From Pararhizobium qamdonense (lineage in GTDB: Bacteria; Pseudomonadota; Alphaproteobacteria; Rhizobiales; Rhizobiaceae), in assembly GCF_029277445.1 (NCBI RefSeq), contig NZ_CP119566.1, positions 1,085,001 to 1,149,000 of the forward strand: a stretch of 64,000 nucleotides of DNA, given 5' to 3'. Positions 15,946-25,864 of this stretch are shown piece by piece. Each line of letters begins with the position of its first letter. The first letter of the stretch is position 1. The position numbers were made by a program, and so were the translations under genes. The notes under the pieces were generated by a model. It saw only the letters and a list, made by a program, of their open reading frames with translations, ran no database searches and was not told the DNA's origin.

Positions 15946-17400
15946 ATGTATCTCGGTATCGACCTCGGCACATCCGGGGTGAAGGCATTGCTGATCGACG
16001 GCGGCCAGCGGGTCATCGGTTCCGCGTCCGGGGCCATGGACGTGTCGCGGCCGCATCCGGGCTGGTCGGAACAGGACCCGGCCGACTGGATCCGCGCAAC
16101 GGAAGAGGCCATTGCCGGATTGAAGGCGGCCCACCCTAAGGAACTGGCTGCAGTCAAGGGCATCGGCCTGTCTGGCCACATGCACGGCGCGACGCTTCTG
16201 GACGATAATGACAAGGTGCTGCGCCCCTGCATCCTGTGGAACGATACGCGCAGCCACAAGCAGGCTTTGGCGCTCGACGCCGATCCGCAGTTTCGGGCAC
16301 TGACCGGCAACATCGTCTTTCCGGGCTTCACGGCCCCGAAACTGGCCTGGGTGGCGGAAAACGAACCCGAAATTTTCGAGAAGGTCGATTGGGTCCTGTT
16401 GCCGAAGGACTATCTGCGCCTGTGGCTGACTGGCGAACATATTTCCGAAATGTCGGATGCGGCCGGTACCTCCTGGCTTGATACCGGCAAGCGCGCCTGG
16501 TCGGAAAGCCTGCTCGATGCGACCGGGTTGACGGAAAGCCAGATGCCGTCCCTGATCGAAGGTACGGAGCAGGGCGGCACGTTGAAAGCGGATCTGGCTG
16601 CCAAATGGGGCATGGGCTCGGGCGTCGTCGTTGCCGGCGGGGCAGGCGACAATGCGGCTTCGGCCTGCGGCATGGGCACGGTCGGCGAAGGCCATGCCTT
16701 CGTATCGCTTGGGACCTCCGGCGTGCTGTTTGCCGCCAATGCCAGCTATCTGCCCAATCCGGCCAGTGCCGTGCATGCGTTCTGCCACGCGCTGCCCAAT
16801 ACCTGGCATCAGATGGGCGTCATCCTGTCGGCAACCGATGCGCTGAACTGGCATTCGGAGATCACCGGTAAAAGCGCTGCAGACCTCACCGCCGAACTCG
16901 GCGACAACCTCAATGCACCGTCCGGGGTCAGCTTCCTTCCCTATCTCTCGGGCGAGCGCACGCCATATAATGACGCATCCATCCGAGGCGTCTTTGCCGG
17001 GCTTGCCCATGAGAGCAGCCGGGTGGTTTTGACGCAGGCAGTGCTGGAAGGCGTTTCGTTTGCGCTTCGCGACAGCCTCGAGGCCTTGCGTGTCGCCGGC
17101 ACCACGCTGTCACGGGTAACGGCCATTGGCGGCGGTTCGCGCTCGCGCTATTGGCTGAAATCGATCGCCACCGCCTTGAACCTGCCGGTCGATGTGCCTG
17201 CTGATGGCGATTTCGGCGCTGCGTTCGGCGCAGCGAGGCTTGGTCTGGTTGCTGCGACAAAGGCTGATCCGCTGTCCGTCTTCACGGCGCCGGAAACCGC
17301 CGAAACCATTCAGCCGGAAGCATCCCTGCACGGCGCCTACGAGGATGCCTACCAGCGCTACCGCCGTCTCTACCCGGCCATCAAGTCCGCCATGTTCTGA
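15946..17400 (+). CDS. xylB: xylulokinase
   Basis: 484 residues, the usual length for XylB. It phosphorylates D-xylulose to D-xylulose 5-phosphate in the cytoplasm. FGGY-kinase features are in order: [18 protein letters not shown] (phosphate 1 loop, residues 1-18), [11 protein letters not shown] (about residue 76), [11 protein letters not shown], the central [21 protein letters not shown], and C-terminal [16 protein letters not shown] (adenosine region). It starts 10 bases after the LacI gene and is followed by xylA, so the unit converts xylose to xylulose 5-phosphate for the pentose phosphate pathway. No xylose transporter gene lies next to it in this window. Confidence 0.95.
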   Translation: MYLGIDLGTSGVKALLIDGGQRVIGSASGAMDVSRPHPGWSEQDPADWIRATEEAIAGLKAAHPKELAAVKGIGLSGHMHGATLLDDNDKVLRPCILWNDTRSHKQALALDADPQFRALTGNIVFPGFTAPKLAWVAENEPEIFEKVDWVLLPKDYLRLWLTGEHISEMSDAAGTSWLDTGKRAWSESLLDATGLTESQMPSLIEGTEQGGTLKADLAAKWGMGSGVVVAGGAGDNAASACGMGTVGEGHAFVSLGTSGVLFAANASYLPNPASAVHAFCHALPNTWHQMGVILSATDALNWHSEITGKSAADLTAELGDNLNAPSGVSFLPYLSGERTPYNDASIRGVFAGLAHESSRVVLTQAVLEGVSFALRDSLEALRVAGTTLSRVTAIGGGSRSRYWLKSIATALNLPVDVPADGDFGAAFGAARLGLVAATKADPLSVFTAPETAETIQPEASLHGAYEDAYQRYRRLYPAIKSAMF

Positions 17401-17431
17401 GCATGGCCTTGGGCCTTGCTCCGGGAGTGGA

Positions 17432-17445
17432 TGCAAGGCCTTGCA
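17432..17445. promoter_or_regulatory. palindrome in the xylB-xylA gap
   Basis: TGCAAGGCCTTGCA is a perfect 14-base palindrome in the 76-base gap between xylB and xylA. It may form an mRNA hairpin that sets relative expression or protects the xylA message. Role not shown. Confidence 0.35.
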
Positions 17446-17476
17446 GAATTCAATTATAAACCGAGAGGAAACACAT

Positions 17477-18784
17477 ATGAGCACAGGTTTTTTCGGCGAT
17501 ATCGCCAAGATCCAATATGAAGGCCCAGACAGCACCAACCCGCTGGCCTTCCGCCATTATAACCCGGATGAAATCGTCATGGGCAAGCGCATGGAAGATC
17601 ACCTGCGCTTTGCGGTGGCCTATTGGCATACGTTCGTCTGGCCGGGCGGCGATCCCTTCGGTGGCCAGACATTCGAGCGGCCCTGGTTTGAAGACAGCAT
17701 GCAGGCAGCCAAGCTGAAGGCTGATGTGGCATTCGAATTCTTCTCGTTGCTCGGCACGCCCTTTTATTGCTTCCATGACGCTGACGTGCGTCCGGAAGGC
17801 AAGAATTTTGCCGAGAACACCAGGAACCTCGACGAGATCGTCGATTATTTCGCGAAAAAGCAGTCCGATACCGGCGTCAAGCTGCTCTGGGGCACGGCGA
17901 ACCTGTTTTCGCATCGCCGCTATATGTCGGGTGCTGCGACCAATCCGGATCCGGACGTCTTTGCCTTTGCCGCTGCGACCGTGAAGACCTGCCTCGATGC
18001 AACGTTGAAGCTCGGTGGCGAGAACTATGTGCTTTGGGGTGGCCGCGAGGGATATGAAACCCTGCTCAACACCAATGTGAAACAGGAACTCGACCAACTC
18101 GGCCGGTTCGTCAACATGGTCGTTGAATACAAGCACAAGATCGGGTTCAAGGGCGCGATCCTGATCGAGCCGAAGCCGCAGGAACCGACCAAGCATCAGT
18201 ACGATTACGATGTTGCGACGGTCTATGGCTTCCTCAAGACCTACGGTCTGGAAAACGAGGTGAAGGTCAATATCGAGCAGGGTCATGCGATCCTGGCCGG
18301 CCATTCCTTCGAGCACGAGCTGGCGCTGGCCAACGCGTTCGGCATTTTCGGTTCGATCGACATGAACCGCAACGACTACCAGTCCGGCTGGGATACCGAC
18401 CAGTTCCCCAACAACGTTCCGGAAATGGCGCTGGCTTATTACCAGGTCCTGTCCGGTGGCGGTTTCAAGACCGGCGGTACCAATTTCGATTCCAAGCTGC
18501 GCCGGCAGTCGATCGATCCGGAAGACCTGCTGATCGGCCATATCGGTGGCATGGATTGCTGCGCCCGGGGCCTGCGCGCCGCCGCCAAGATGGTCGAGGA
18601 CAAGGCACTTTCCGGCCCGCTCGATGCACGCTACGCCGGCTGGAAATCGGCAGAAGGGCAGAAGCGCCTGACCAGCATGTCGTTGGACGAGATCACGGCC
18701 TATGTCGAAAAGACCGATCTCAACCCGCAGCCGAAATCCGGCAAGCAGGAATTGCTCGAAAACGTTGTCAACCGCTACGTCTAA
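17477..18784 (+). CDS. xylA: xylose isomerase
   Basis: 435 residues, length of class II xylose isomerases. It interconverts D-xylose and D-xylulose with two divalent metals. Seen in order: [21 protein letters not shown]-type [13 protein letters not shown] (catalytic His and Asp), the [16 protein letters not shown] motif, [17 protein letters not shown] (metal ligands), [19 protein letters not shown], and [19 protein letters not shown]. The start at ATG 17477 follows GAGAGGAAACACAT. A strong hairpin 31 bases after the stop ends the operon. Confidence 0.97.
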   Translation: MSTGFFGDIAKIQYEGPDSTNPLAFRHYNPDEIVMGKRMEDHLRFAVAYWHTFVWPGGDPFGGQTFERPWFEDSMQAAKLKADVAFEFFSLLGTPFYCFHDADVRPEGKNFAENTRNLDEIVDYFAKKQSDTGVKLLWGTANLFSHRRYMSGAATNPDPDVFAFAAATVKTCLDATLKLGGENYVLWGGREGYETLLNTNVKQELDQLGRFVNMVVEYKHKIGFKGAILIEPKPQEPTKHQYDYDVATVYGFLKTYGLENEVKVNIEQGHAILAGHSFEHELALANAFGIFGSIDMNRNDYQSGWDTDQFPNNVPEMALAYYQVLSGGGFKTGGTNFDSKLRRQSIDPEDLLIGHIGGMDCCARGLRAAAKMVEDKALSGPLDARYAGWKSAEGQKRLTSMSLDEITAYVEKTDLNPQPKSGKQELLENVVNRYV

Positions 18785-18815
18785 GCGGACACGCGACGTT
18801 TGTTCCATAAGCATT

Positions 18816-18840
18816 GAAAGGGCGCCGGTAGCGCCCTTTC
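18816..18840 (+). terminator. xyl operon terminator hairpin
   Basis: GAAAGGGCGC (18816-18825) pairs with GCGCCCTTTC (18831-18840) around a five-base loop: a perfect 10-bp stem just after xylA. The T run that follows is weak, so it may act partly as an mRNA stabiliser. Confidence 0.7.
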
Positions 18841-19188
18841 ACGATCTCGAATGTCGAGCGGGTTCGCGCTGCATCATATGCAGAGCATGAGCGCAGATGA
18901 ATTCCAGGCAGGTCCTGCCGTATGATGCGGTCTCAACAACGGCTGGGCTCGATGAATGGTTGTAGCGTCAATCGGCGGACAATCTCGGTCACTTTGTCGC
19001 ATTTTTGAGAAAATAGGCCAGAAAAACAGGTTGTTACCCCTCTTTGGCTTCGACAAAAACGAGCGCTCTTAAAGGCATTGTTAACGATGCCCGCCTAATT
19101 CTCCGGTTACGCCTTAGACCATCTGCCGGCATGACGCCGATCGCGCAGCGCGCATGCCTTTCCCCGTTTCGATTTAGGATGCTCCCAT
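18841..19188. other. intergenic region upstream of the chemoreceptor gene
   Basis: 348 bases with no ORF of note. It must carry the promoter of the globin-coupled chemoreceptor. No strong palindrome was seen. Confidence 0.4.
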
Positions 19189-20703
19189 ATGTCTGCGCCC
19201 GTTTCCACGACCAAACACCTCAATGAACGTCTCGATTTCGTTGGGCTCGCCGGCGAAGAGCGTGCTGCTCTCGTGCGGGCACGGCCAACCATTTCCGCCT
19301 CGCTCGATGGCGCGCTCGACACGTTCTACGCGAAGGCGACCGTCCATCCGGAAACGGCGAAGTTCTTTTCCAGCGAAGCGCATGTGAAAAGCGCCAAGAC
19401 CCGGCAGGTTCGCCACTGGGACCAGATCGCCTCCGGCGCCTTCGATGATAAATATGTCGATGCCGTCACGGCGATCGGCAAGACGCATGCGCGTCTCGGG
19501 CTGGAGCCGCGCTGGTATATTGGCGGTTACGCGCTGATCATGGAATCGATCATCAAGGCCGTTGTCGAAAAACATCTTGAGGGCTTCCTCTACAAGAAGA
19601 AGGCGAAGGATATCACGCTTGAAGTGACCGCGATCATGAAGGCGGCCTTCGTGGATATGGATTATGCCATCTCCGTCTATCTCGATGCGCTGCAGGAGCA
19701 GCGCGCGATCGGTGACGCCGAGCGCAAGACGCTCTCGGCACAGCAGGACGAAGCGCTGTCGGCACTTGACCGTTCGCTGACCGGCCTTGCCAAGGGCGAT
19801 CTGACCGCCACGATGAACGCTGATATTGCCCCGCAGTTCGACGGCCTGAAAACCAACTTCAATTCGGCGCTCGGTACGCTCGATACCGCGCTGAGCTCCA
19901 TTGTTCTTGCCGCCGACGAAACCTCCGGCAATGCGGGTGAACTGGTCACGGCTGTTGATGACATGGCCCGCCGCACCGAACAGCAGGCCGCATCGCTCGA
20001 ACAGACGGCTGCAGCGCTGGAAGAAATCACCACGATTTCCAAGGAAGCGGCTCAGCGCACCGAGGAAGCCCGCCGCGTCGTCGGTCATGCCACCGCAGAG
20101 GCGCATAAATCCGGCGCGGTGGTCGAGCAGGCCGTCAGCGCCATGAGCGCGATCGAGGATTCCTCGCGCCGGATCACGCAGATCATCAGTGTTATCGACC
20201 AGATCTCGTTCCAGACCAATCTTCTCGCGCTCAATGCCGGCGTTGAAGCCGCCCGCGCCGGCGATGCCGGCAAGGGGTTTGCAGTCGTCGCCCAGGAAGT
20301 GCGCGAACTCGCGCAGAAATCGGCCGATGCGGCCAAGGAGATCAAGGGGTTGATCGACAAGTCATTCGAGGATGTGCTCAGAGGCGTTTCGCTGGTTAAC
20401 CAGACGGGCGATGCGCTGCGCACCATCGGCGAGCAGGTCACCCATATCAATGGCCATATCGATGCGATTGCAGGCTCTGCACGGGAACAGGCAATCGGGA
20501 TCACCGAGATCAACACGGCCGTCACCGGCATGGACCAGATGACCCAGCAGAATGCCGCGATGGTCGAACAGACCAATGCCGCGACCCACAACCTGATGCG
20601 CGTCAGCAGCAACCTGAAGGCTTTGGCCGATCAGTTCACGGTGTCGGGCGGGCGGCGTGCGCCCACGCTCGTTCGCCAGCGCAACGAACGGCGCTACGCT
20701 TAA
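19189..20703 (+). CDS. globin-coupled methyl-accepting chemotaxis protein
   Basis: 504 residues, no membrane segment and no signal peptide, so a cytoplasmic receptor. Residues 15-175 form a globin-sensor domain: RARPTISASLDGALDTFYAK, then GKTHARLGLEPRWYIGGY with the likely proximal haem histidine near residue 107, and a final YAISVYLDALQEQ helix. A short HAMP-like linker (GDLTATMNADIAPQFDGLK) leads to the MCP signalling domain with the conserved hairpin tip QISFQTNLLALNAGVEAARAGD. It should bind haem and sense oxygen or a related gas, signalling through CheA. No che genes are near, so it joins the chemotaxis cluster in trans. No NWETF-type methylation tail is visible. Confidence 0.92.
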   Translation: MSAPVSTTKHLNERLDFVGLAGEERAALVRARPTISASLDGALDTFYAKATVHPETAKFFSSEAHVKSAKTRQVRHWDQIASGAFDDKYVDAVTAIGKTHARLGLEPRWYIGGYALIMESIIKAVVEKHLEGFLYKKKAKDITLEVTAIMKAAFVDMDYAISVYLDALQEQRAIGDAERKTLSAQQDEALSALDRSLTGLAKGDLTATMNADIAPQFDGLKTNFNSALGTLDTALSSIVLAADETSGNAGELVTAVDDMARRTEQQAASLEQTAAALEEITTISKEAAQRTEEARRVVGHATAEAHKSGAVVEQAVSAMSAIEDSSRRITQIISVIDQISFQTNLLALNAGVEAARAGDAGKGFAVVAQEVRELAQKSADAAKEIKGLIDKSFEDVLRGVSLVNQTGDALRTIGEQVTHINGHIDAIAGSAREQAIGITEINTAVTGMDQMTQQNAAMVEQTNAATHNLMRVSSNLKALADQFTVSGGRRAPTLVRQRNERRYA

Positions 20704-20728
20704 GAGCCTTGTTGATCGTACGAGGCTC
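20704..20728 (+). terminator. weak hairpin after the chemoreceptor gene
   Basis: GAGCCT (20704-20709) and AGGCTC (20723-20728) can pair around a 13-base loop between convergent genes. Weak stem without T run; a possible shared transcription end. Confidence 0.3.
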
Positions 20729-20765
20729 TCACGGATTTCAGCCATGGAGCGTCAGGCCGCAAGGC

Positions 20766-21797
20766 TCAGCGCTTCGTCCATTTCGGGGAAGGGGCCGCAA
20801 CCGAGTTGCGCACGACGAGGTCGGGCCGCAGCAGGATTTCGGTTTCCGGCGGCTGGCCGTCGGACAGAAGTTCCAGCAACAGCGCCATCGCGTGTTTGCC
20901 GATCGCCGTTCGCGGCTGGCGGATCGTGGTCAGTGCCGGCGACATGAAGCTTGCCTGCGGCACATCGTCAAAGCCGGTCACGGAAAAATCGCGCGGGATA
21001 TCATAGCCGCGCGCGCCAAGCCCGATCATCACGCCGATCGCCGTCTGGTCGTTGACGCACATGAAGGCCGTCGGCAGCGTGTCACGCATGAACAGCTGCT
21101 CGACCGCCAGCCGGCCGCTTTCGATCGTGCCGTCGCCTTCAAAGACAATGCGCTGATCGGCGCTGACATTGGCTGCGTCAAGTCCCGCTTCATAACCGAT
21201 CCGGCGGCGGCTATAGGCAAGCCGGGTGCGGGAATCACCGATGAAGGCGATCTTGCGATGGCCTTCGGCGATCAGCAGATCGATCACCTTGCGGGCACCC
21301 TCGGTATCATCGACGCCGACATAGGGAATGCCGCCATTGAAAACCGGCTCGAACACGCCGACGCTGGGCGGCAGCCTCGCCGTCATCGACTGGTGGCCGA
21401 AGGGCAGGATGCCGGTAAACAGGATCAGCCCGGCAGCCTGGTTCGAATTGAGGAATTTCAGATATTCCAGCCCGCGCTGGGCGTCATTTTGCGTATGGCC
21501 GATCAGCACGCCGTATCCATGCGAGCGCGCCTCGTTTTCCAGGCCGACGAGAATATTGGAGAAATTCGGGTCGCCGATATCCGGCGCCACGACGAGAATC
21601 ATGTTGGAACGGCCGAGCCTGAGGCTGCGCGCCATGGCATTGGTCGTGTAGCCGGTAATGGCGATCGCTTGACTGACTTTCAACCGCGTCGAATTGGCAA
21701 CCTTTTCCGGCATATGGATGGCGCGCGACACCGTTGCGATCGACACTTCCGCGATCCGGGCGACGTCTTCAATGGTTGCCGGCGTGGAATTCGACAC
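20766..21797 (-). CDS. LacI family regulator of the adjacent sugar ABC operon
   Basis: 343 residues. The N-terminal HTH reads PATIEDVARIAEVSIATVSR (residues 5-24) and the hinge helix segment follows. The effector domain has YTTNAMARSLRLGRSNMILVVAPD, GLILFTG, AFIGDSRTRLAYSRRRIGYE and VTGFDDVPQASFMSPALTTIRQP, all typical of sugar-responsive LacI proteins. It is divergent from the ABC transporter operon starting at 21964, and a paired palindromic site lies between them. Control of that operon and of itself is very likely; the effector is unknown but should be the transported sugar or its oxidised product. Confidence 0.9.
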   Translation of the reverse strand: MSNSTPATIEDVARIAEVSIATVSRAIHMPEKVANSTRLKVSQAIAITGYTTNAMARSLRLGRSNMILVVAPDIGDPNFSNILVGLENEARSHGYGVLIGHTQNDAQRGLEYLKFLNSNQAAGLILFTGILPFGHQSMTARLPPSVGVFEPVFNGGIPYVGVDDTEGARKVIDLLIAEGHRKIAFIGDSRTRLAYSRRRIGYEAGLDAANVSADQRIVFEGDGTIESGRLAVEQLFMRDTLPTAFMCVNDQTAIGVMIGLGARGYDIPRDFSVTGFDDVPQASFMSPALTTIRQPRTAIGKHAMALLLELLSDGQPPETEILLRPDLVVRNSVAAPSPKWTKR

Positions 21798-21890
21798 TGC
21801 GCTCTGCCTTGGATTTTAGTCTCGGCGGGACACTACACAGACTTACCCGGAGGTCAAAGCCTGCTCGAAGAATTTCTCAGTTATGCCCTG

Positions 21891-21927
21891 ATGTAAACCT
21901 TTACATGGTCAATGTAAAGGTTTACAT
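21891..21927. promoter_or_regulatory. paired palindromic LacI operator
   Basis: ATGTAAACCTTTACAT (21891-21906) and its exact reverse complement ATGTAAAGGTTTACAT (21912-21927) are separated by GGTCA. Each half is itself palindromic except for the central base pair, so there are two full LacI-sized sites arranged as a larger inverted repeat. They lie 37 bases before the ABC gene and 94 bases before the LacI gene, well placed to control both. Confidence 0.75.
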
Positions 21928-21963
21928 AGCTTTTAAGCGGATGGGAGCCGCAGGGAGGAATTC

Positions 21964-23496
21964 ATGAGTTCGCAGACCAGCGGCGCCAGTGACGGCGCGG
22001 TCGTGCTATCTGCACGGCGCATCAGCAAGTCGTTTAACGGCGTGCAGGTCCTGTTCAGCGTCGATTTCGATCTGCGTGCCGGCGAAATTCATGCCCTGAT
22101 GGGGGAAAATGGGGCCGGCAAGTCCACGCTCGTCAAGATCCTTTCCGGTTTCGAGCAGCCGACATCCGGCGAAATCATCCTCGATGGACAGCCGGTCAAG
22201 CTGCCGCCGAACGGTGCGGCTGAAGCGCTTGGCATCGTCATCATTCACCAGGAATTCAATCTTGCAGAGCATCTGACCGTCACCGAGAGCCTGTTTCTCG
22301 GCCGCGAAGTCACGCGTTTCGGCGTGCTCGACCGCAAGTTCATGCGGGCTGAAACGCGCCGTGTTCTCGATCTGCTCGGGTCGCATGTGGACGAAAACGC
22401 GATGATCAGTTCGCTGTCGATCGCCGACAAGCAGATGGTCGAGATCGCCAAGGCAATCAGCCGCGATGCCCGTGTCGTCTTCATGGACGAGCCGACTGCA
22501 GTTCTGTCCCGCGATGAAACCAATTTCCTGTTCAAGCAGGTGCGCAAGCTGCGCGACCAGGGCACCAGCTTTGTCTTCGTGTCGCACAAGCTTGACGAGG
22601 TCATGGAGCTGACCGACCGCGTCACCGTGCTGCGTGACGGCCAATGGATCAAGACCTCGCCGACATCGATCCTCGACGGCGAATCGATTGCCCAGCTGAT
22701 GGTTGGTCGCGAGCTTTCCAAGCTTTATCCGGCCAAGCGCGAACCCGATGTTGATGAGGAGGTCGTGCTGAGCGTCGATGCGCTCTCGACCGGTTATGTG
22801 AAGGACGCGACTTTCGAGGTTCGCAAGGGCGAAATCCTCGGCTTTTCCGGGATGATCGGCTCCGGCCGCACGGAGCTGATGGAGGCGATTGCGGGTTTGA
22901 GGTCGCGCGCGTCGGGAGAGGTGATTATTCGCGGCGAGACGGTTCCGTCAGGCGATGTGCATGCCGCCAACCGGCGCGGGCTTGCCTATATGACCAAGGA
23001 CCGCAAGTCGAAGGGCCTGCTGCTCAATTCGCGCATGACTGCCAATCTGACGCTGCAGTCGCTCGAAAACCACGGCAAGCTGGGTTACCTCAGCCCCGCC
23101 AGCGAGGCGCAGGCGCTGGAGCGTGCGCGCCGCCGCTTCGATATCAGGGTGCGTGACGGCAATGTCGTGGCCGGACGCATGTCGGGCGGCAACCAGCAGA
23201 AGCTGCTGCTCGCCAAGGTGATGGAAACCGAGCCCGAGATCATCATCATCGACGAGCCCACCCGCGGCATCGATGTCGGCACCAAACAGCAGATCTATCA
23301 TTTCATCTCGGCGCTGGCGCGCGACGGCCGTTCCATCATCGTCGTCTCCTCGGAAATGCCCGAGGTCATCGGCCTTTGCACCCGCGTTGCGGTGATGCGG
23401 GAAGGGCGGATCGTCGGCATGCTGGAAGGCGATGAAATCTCCGAACAGGAGATCATGCGCTATGCGGCCGGATTGAAGAAAAAGGCCGCAGCCTGA
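21964..23496 (+). CDS. sugar ABC transporter ATP-binding protein (RbsA/XylG type)
   Basis: 510 residues with two fused nucleotide-binding domains, the layout of ribose-type importers. Domain 1 has Walker A GENGAGKSTLVKI (about residue 48), a signature LSIADKQMVEIAKA and Walker B VVFMDEPTAVLS. Domain 2 has the degenerate P-loop GMIGSGRTELME usual in this family, then a canonical signature MSGGNQQKLLLAKVM and Walker B IIIIDEPTRGID. It energises sugar uptake with the permease and binding protein downstream. Its ATG follows a GGGAGGAATTC ribosome site and the paired LacI operators. Confidence 0.95.
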   Translation: MSSQTSGASDGAVVLSARRISKSFNGVQVLFSVDFDLRAGEIHALMGENGAGKSTLVKILSGFEQPTSGEIILDGQPVKLPPNGAAEALGIVIIHQEFNLAEHLTVTESLFLGREVTRFGVLDRKFMRAETRRVLDLLGSHVDENAMISSLSIADKQMVEIAKAISRDARVVFMDEPTAVLSRDETNFLFKQVRKLRDQGTSFVFVSHKLDEVMELTDRVTVLRDGQWIKTSPTSILDGESIAQLMVGRELSKLYPAKREPDVDEEVVLSVDALSTGYVKDATFEVRKGEILGFSGMIGSGRTELMEAIAGLRSRASGEVIIRGETVPSGDVHAANRRGLAYMTKDRKSKGLLLNSRMTANLTLQSLENHGKLGYLSPASEAQALERARRRFDIRVRDGNVVAGRMSGGNQQKLLLAKVMETEPEIIIIDEPTRGIDVGTKQQIYHFISALARDGRSIIVVSSEMPEVIGLCTRVAVMREGRIVGMLEGDEISEQEIMRYAAGLKKKAAA

Positions 23497-23560
23497 ACTT
23501 TTGATGCGCAAGCGGCGCGCTGAAATACAAACCCCAGGGATAATGGGACGGGAGGTTGGA

Positions 23561-24571
23561 GTGGACACGAGCGTGAATGAGGAAACCCGGGACGTGCGGC
23601 GCCGGAACTGGCGGGATATTGACCTTCGGGCCGTCGCGCCCTTTGCCGCCTTGATCTTGCTTCTCATCCTCGGCGCGCTCGTCAATCCGAATTTCATCGG
23701 GTTGAACAACCTCGCCAATGTCGCGACCCGCAGCGCCTTCATCGCCATCATCGCGATCGGCGCCACTTTTGTCATTTCATCCGGCGATCTTGATCTGTCG
23801 GTCGGGGCCATGGTCGCCTTCGTCGCCAGCCTGATGATCCTGTTCATGAATTCCGGCGTTATCGCCGACCCGGCCCTGATGCTGACGGCAGCCGTGCTCT
23901 TTGCCGTCGTTGCCGGATCGCTCTGCGGCCTTGCCAATGGGTTGATTACAACGGTCGGACGCATCGAGCCGTTTATCGCGACGCTCGGCACGATGGGTAT
24001 CTATCGCGGCCTCACCACCTGGCTGTCGCAGGGCGGGGCGATCACGCTGAAGGACCCGGCGCTGCAGGAGATCTACCGGCCCGCCTATTTCGGCTCCATT
24101 CTGGGTGTGCCGGTGCCGATCGCGGTGATCCTGGCGGTGACCTGTGTTGCGGCGTTCATTCTCTACCGCACCCGCTACGGCCGCCATGTGGTTGCCGTCG
24201 GCTCGAACGCCGATGTGGCCCGCTATTCCGGCATTCCGGTCAACCGGGTTCGCACCATCGCCTTCGTGATCCAGGGGCTTTGCGTGGCGATTGCGGTCCT
24301 GCTCTATGTGCCGCGCCTCGGCTCGACCTCGGCCACGACAGGCATTCTGTGGGAACTCCAGGCCATCACGGCCGTCGTCGTCGGCGGTACCGCGCTAAAG
24401 GGCGGCGCCGGTCGGGTCTGGGGCACGATCTGCGGTGCCTTCATCCTGGAACTGGTCGGCAATATCATGCTGCTGTCCAATTTCATCAGCGAATATCTGA
24501 TCGGCGCCATCCAGGGCACGATCATCATTGTTGCGATGCTCGTCCAGCGCTCGCTGGTTCGGAAATCGTAA
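23561..24571 (+). CDS. sugar ABC transporter permease (RbsC type)
   Basis: 336 residues if started at the GTG at 23561, which follows GGGAGGTTGGA at ideal distance; ATG 23543 or 23504 would add 6 or 19 residues. About eight to ten membrane helices follow a charged N terminus. The family motif IAIGATFVISSGDLDLSVGAMVA (around residue 68) and GRHVVAVGSNADVARYSGI are clear. It forms the membrane channel of a ribose-type importer. The ATPase gene ends 64 bases upstream and the binding protein starts 68 bases downstream. Confidence 0.92.
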   Translation: MDTSVNEETRDVRRRNWRDIDLRAVAPFAALILLLILGALVNPNFIGLNNLANVATRSAFIAIIAIGATFVISSGDLDLSVGAMVAFVASLMILFMNSGVIADPALMLTAAVLFAVVAGSLCGLANGLITTVGRIEPFIATLGTMGIYRGLTTWLSQGGAITLKDPALQEIYRPAYFGSILGVPVPIAVILAVTCVAAFILYRTRYGRHVVAVGSNADVARYSGIPVNRVRTIAFVIQGLCVAIAVLLYVPRLGSTSATTGILWELQAITAVVVGGTALKGGAGRVWGTICGAFILELVGNIMLLSNFISEYLIGAIQGTIIIVAMLVQRSLVRKS

Positions 24572-24639
24572 ACTGCCGGGTTCAGGGGGTCGCCCGGTCT
24601 CAAAGACTGCAAGACCCGCATCACTAGGGAGAGAGAAAC

Positions 24640-25593
24640 ATGCGTAAGGGATTATTGGGCGCTGCAGCCGTCGCCGTGATGGCGCTGACCGGCGTGGCCC
24701 ATGCACAGGAAGAAAAGAAGGTCACGATCGGCGTTTCGATCCCGGCCGCCGACCATGGCTGGACCTCCGGCGTGGTGTTCCATGCCGAGCGTGTCGCCAA
24801 GCTTCTGATGGCAAGCCATCCGGGCCTCAACGTCATCGTCAAGACCTCGCCGGATCCGGCAAGCCAGGCCAATGCCGTTCAGGACCTTGAAACCCAGGGT
24901 ATCGACGCGCTGGTCATCCTGCCATCCGATCCGGATCCGCTGGTCAACGCCATCAAGGAAGTCAAGAGCAAGGGCACGTTCGTCGCCATCGTCGACCGCG
25001 CACCGTCGGTCAACGACAACACTGTGCGCGACCTCTATGTGGCCGGCAACAATCCGGCGCTTGGCCAGACGGCCGGCGAATATATCAAGGCAACGACCCC
25101 GGACGCTGAAGTCGTCATCATCCGCGGCCTGCCGATCCCGATCGACCAGCAGCGCCAGGACGGCTTCGACAAGGGTATCGAAGGCTCCAATGTCAAGGTT
25201 CTCGACCGCCAGTTCGGCAACTGGAACCGCGACGATGCCTTCAAGGTCATGCAGGACTACCTGACAAAGTACCCGAAGATCGACGTCGTATGGTGCCAGG
25301 ACGACGACATGGCTGTCGGCGTACTGCAGGCCATCGATCAGGCCAAGCGCACCGACATCCAGTATGTCGTGGCCGGTGCCGGTTCCAAGGACATGATCAA
25401 GAAGGTCATGGACGGCGACAAGATGATCCCGGTCGATGTGCTCTATCCGCCGGCAATGGTTGGTACCGCACTCGAAATGACCGTTGCGAATTTCTACGGT
25501 CAGGTTCCGGTTCGCGGCGTCTACACGATCGATGCGACGCTCGTGACCAAGGACAATGCCAAGGACTTCTACTTCCCCGATTCACCATTCTGA
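24640..25593 (+). CDS. sugar ABC transporter periplasmic substrate-binding protein (RbsB type)
   Basis: 317 residues. A Sec signal peptide (about residues 1-22, ending GVAHAQ) is followed by a mature type I periplasmic binding protein: VTIGVSIPAADHGWTSGVVF, the hinge segment IDALVILPSDPDPLVNAI, FVAIVDRAPSVND and WCQDDDMAVGVLQAIDQA. It captures a sugar in the periplasm for the importer encoded upstream. RbsB-type proteins bind pyranose monosaccharides or related compounds; which one is not visible. A strong terminator-like hairpin lies 19 bases after the stop. Confidence 0.93.
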   Translation: MRKGLLGAAAVAVMALTGVAHAQEEKKVTIGVSIPAADHGWTSGVVFHAERVAKLLMASHPGLNVIVKTSPDPASQANAVQDLETQGIDALVILPSDPDPLVNAIKEVKSKGTFVAIVDRAPSVNDNTVRDLYVAGNNPALGQTAGEYIKATTPDAEVVIIRGLPIPIDQQRQDGFDKGIEGSNVKVLDRQFGNWNRDDAFKVMQDYLTKYPKIDVVWCQDDDMAVGVLQAIDQAKRTDIQYVVAGAGSKDMIKKVMDGDKMIPVDVLYPPAMVGTALEMTVANFYGQVPVRGVYTIDATLVTKDNAKDFYFPDSPF

Positions 25594-25611
25594 TCGGTTC
25601 TGCAAGCTGCC

Positions 25612-25641
25612 GGGCGCCCGCGAAAACGGGCGCCCATTTTT
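25612..25641 (+). terminator. terminator after the sugar-binding protein gene
   Basis: GGGCGCCCG (25612-25620) pairs with CGGGCGCCC (25627-25635) and is followed by ATTTTT. A good intrinsic terminator; it probably lets the binding-protein message accumulate over the enzyme genes downstream. Confidence 0.8.
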
Positions 25642-25814
25642 ATGGGATCAGGCTGCGCAATTCTTTGGTTTCAGTTCTGTGGTTTCAGTTTTGCGGCACG
25701 TACCTCTTGCCGCCATGCGGCGTCCGTGATTAGGTTCCGGCGCACTGGAATTGCGGCTGTCCCACCAGTTGGCCGTTATCGGCAAGAGGCGTCTTGCCCT
25801 CGATGAACGGCGTG

Positions 25815-25848
25815 TTGACACACTTCGAAAACGTTTACGGTCGATAAT
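25815..25848 (+). promoter_or_regulatory. candidate internal promoter with LacI-type dyad
   Basis: TTGACA at 25815-25820 and GATAAT at 25843-25848 resemble promoter boxes, though the 22-base spacing is long. Between them lies AAACGTTT (25829-25836), a perfect dyad of the LacI-operator kind. It would serve the isomerase and dehydrogenase genes after the upstream terminator. Confidence 0.35.
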
Positions 25849-25864
25849 CAGGGAGGAATCTGAC

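Noticed and set aside
17450..18814. 454-codon minus-strand ORF opposite xylA
   Set aside because: Shadow of xylA.
25668..25700. Short direct repeat around TTTCAGTT
   Set aside because: Two copies only, under 15 bases, no structural context.
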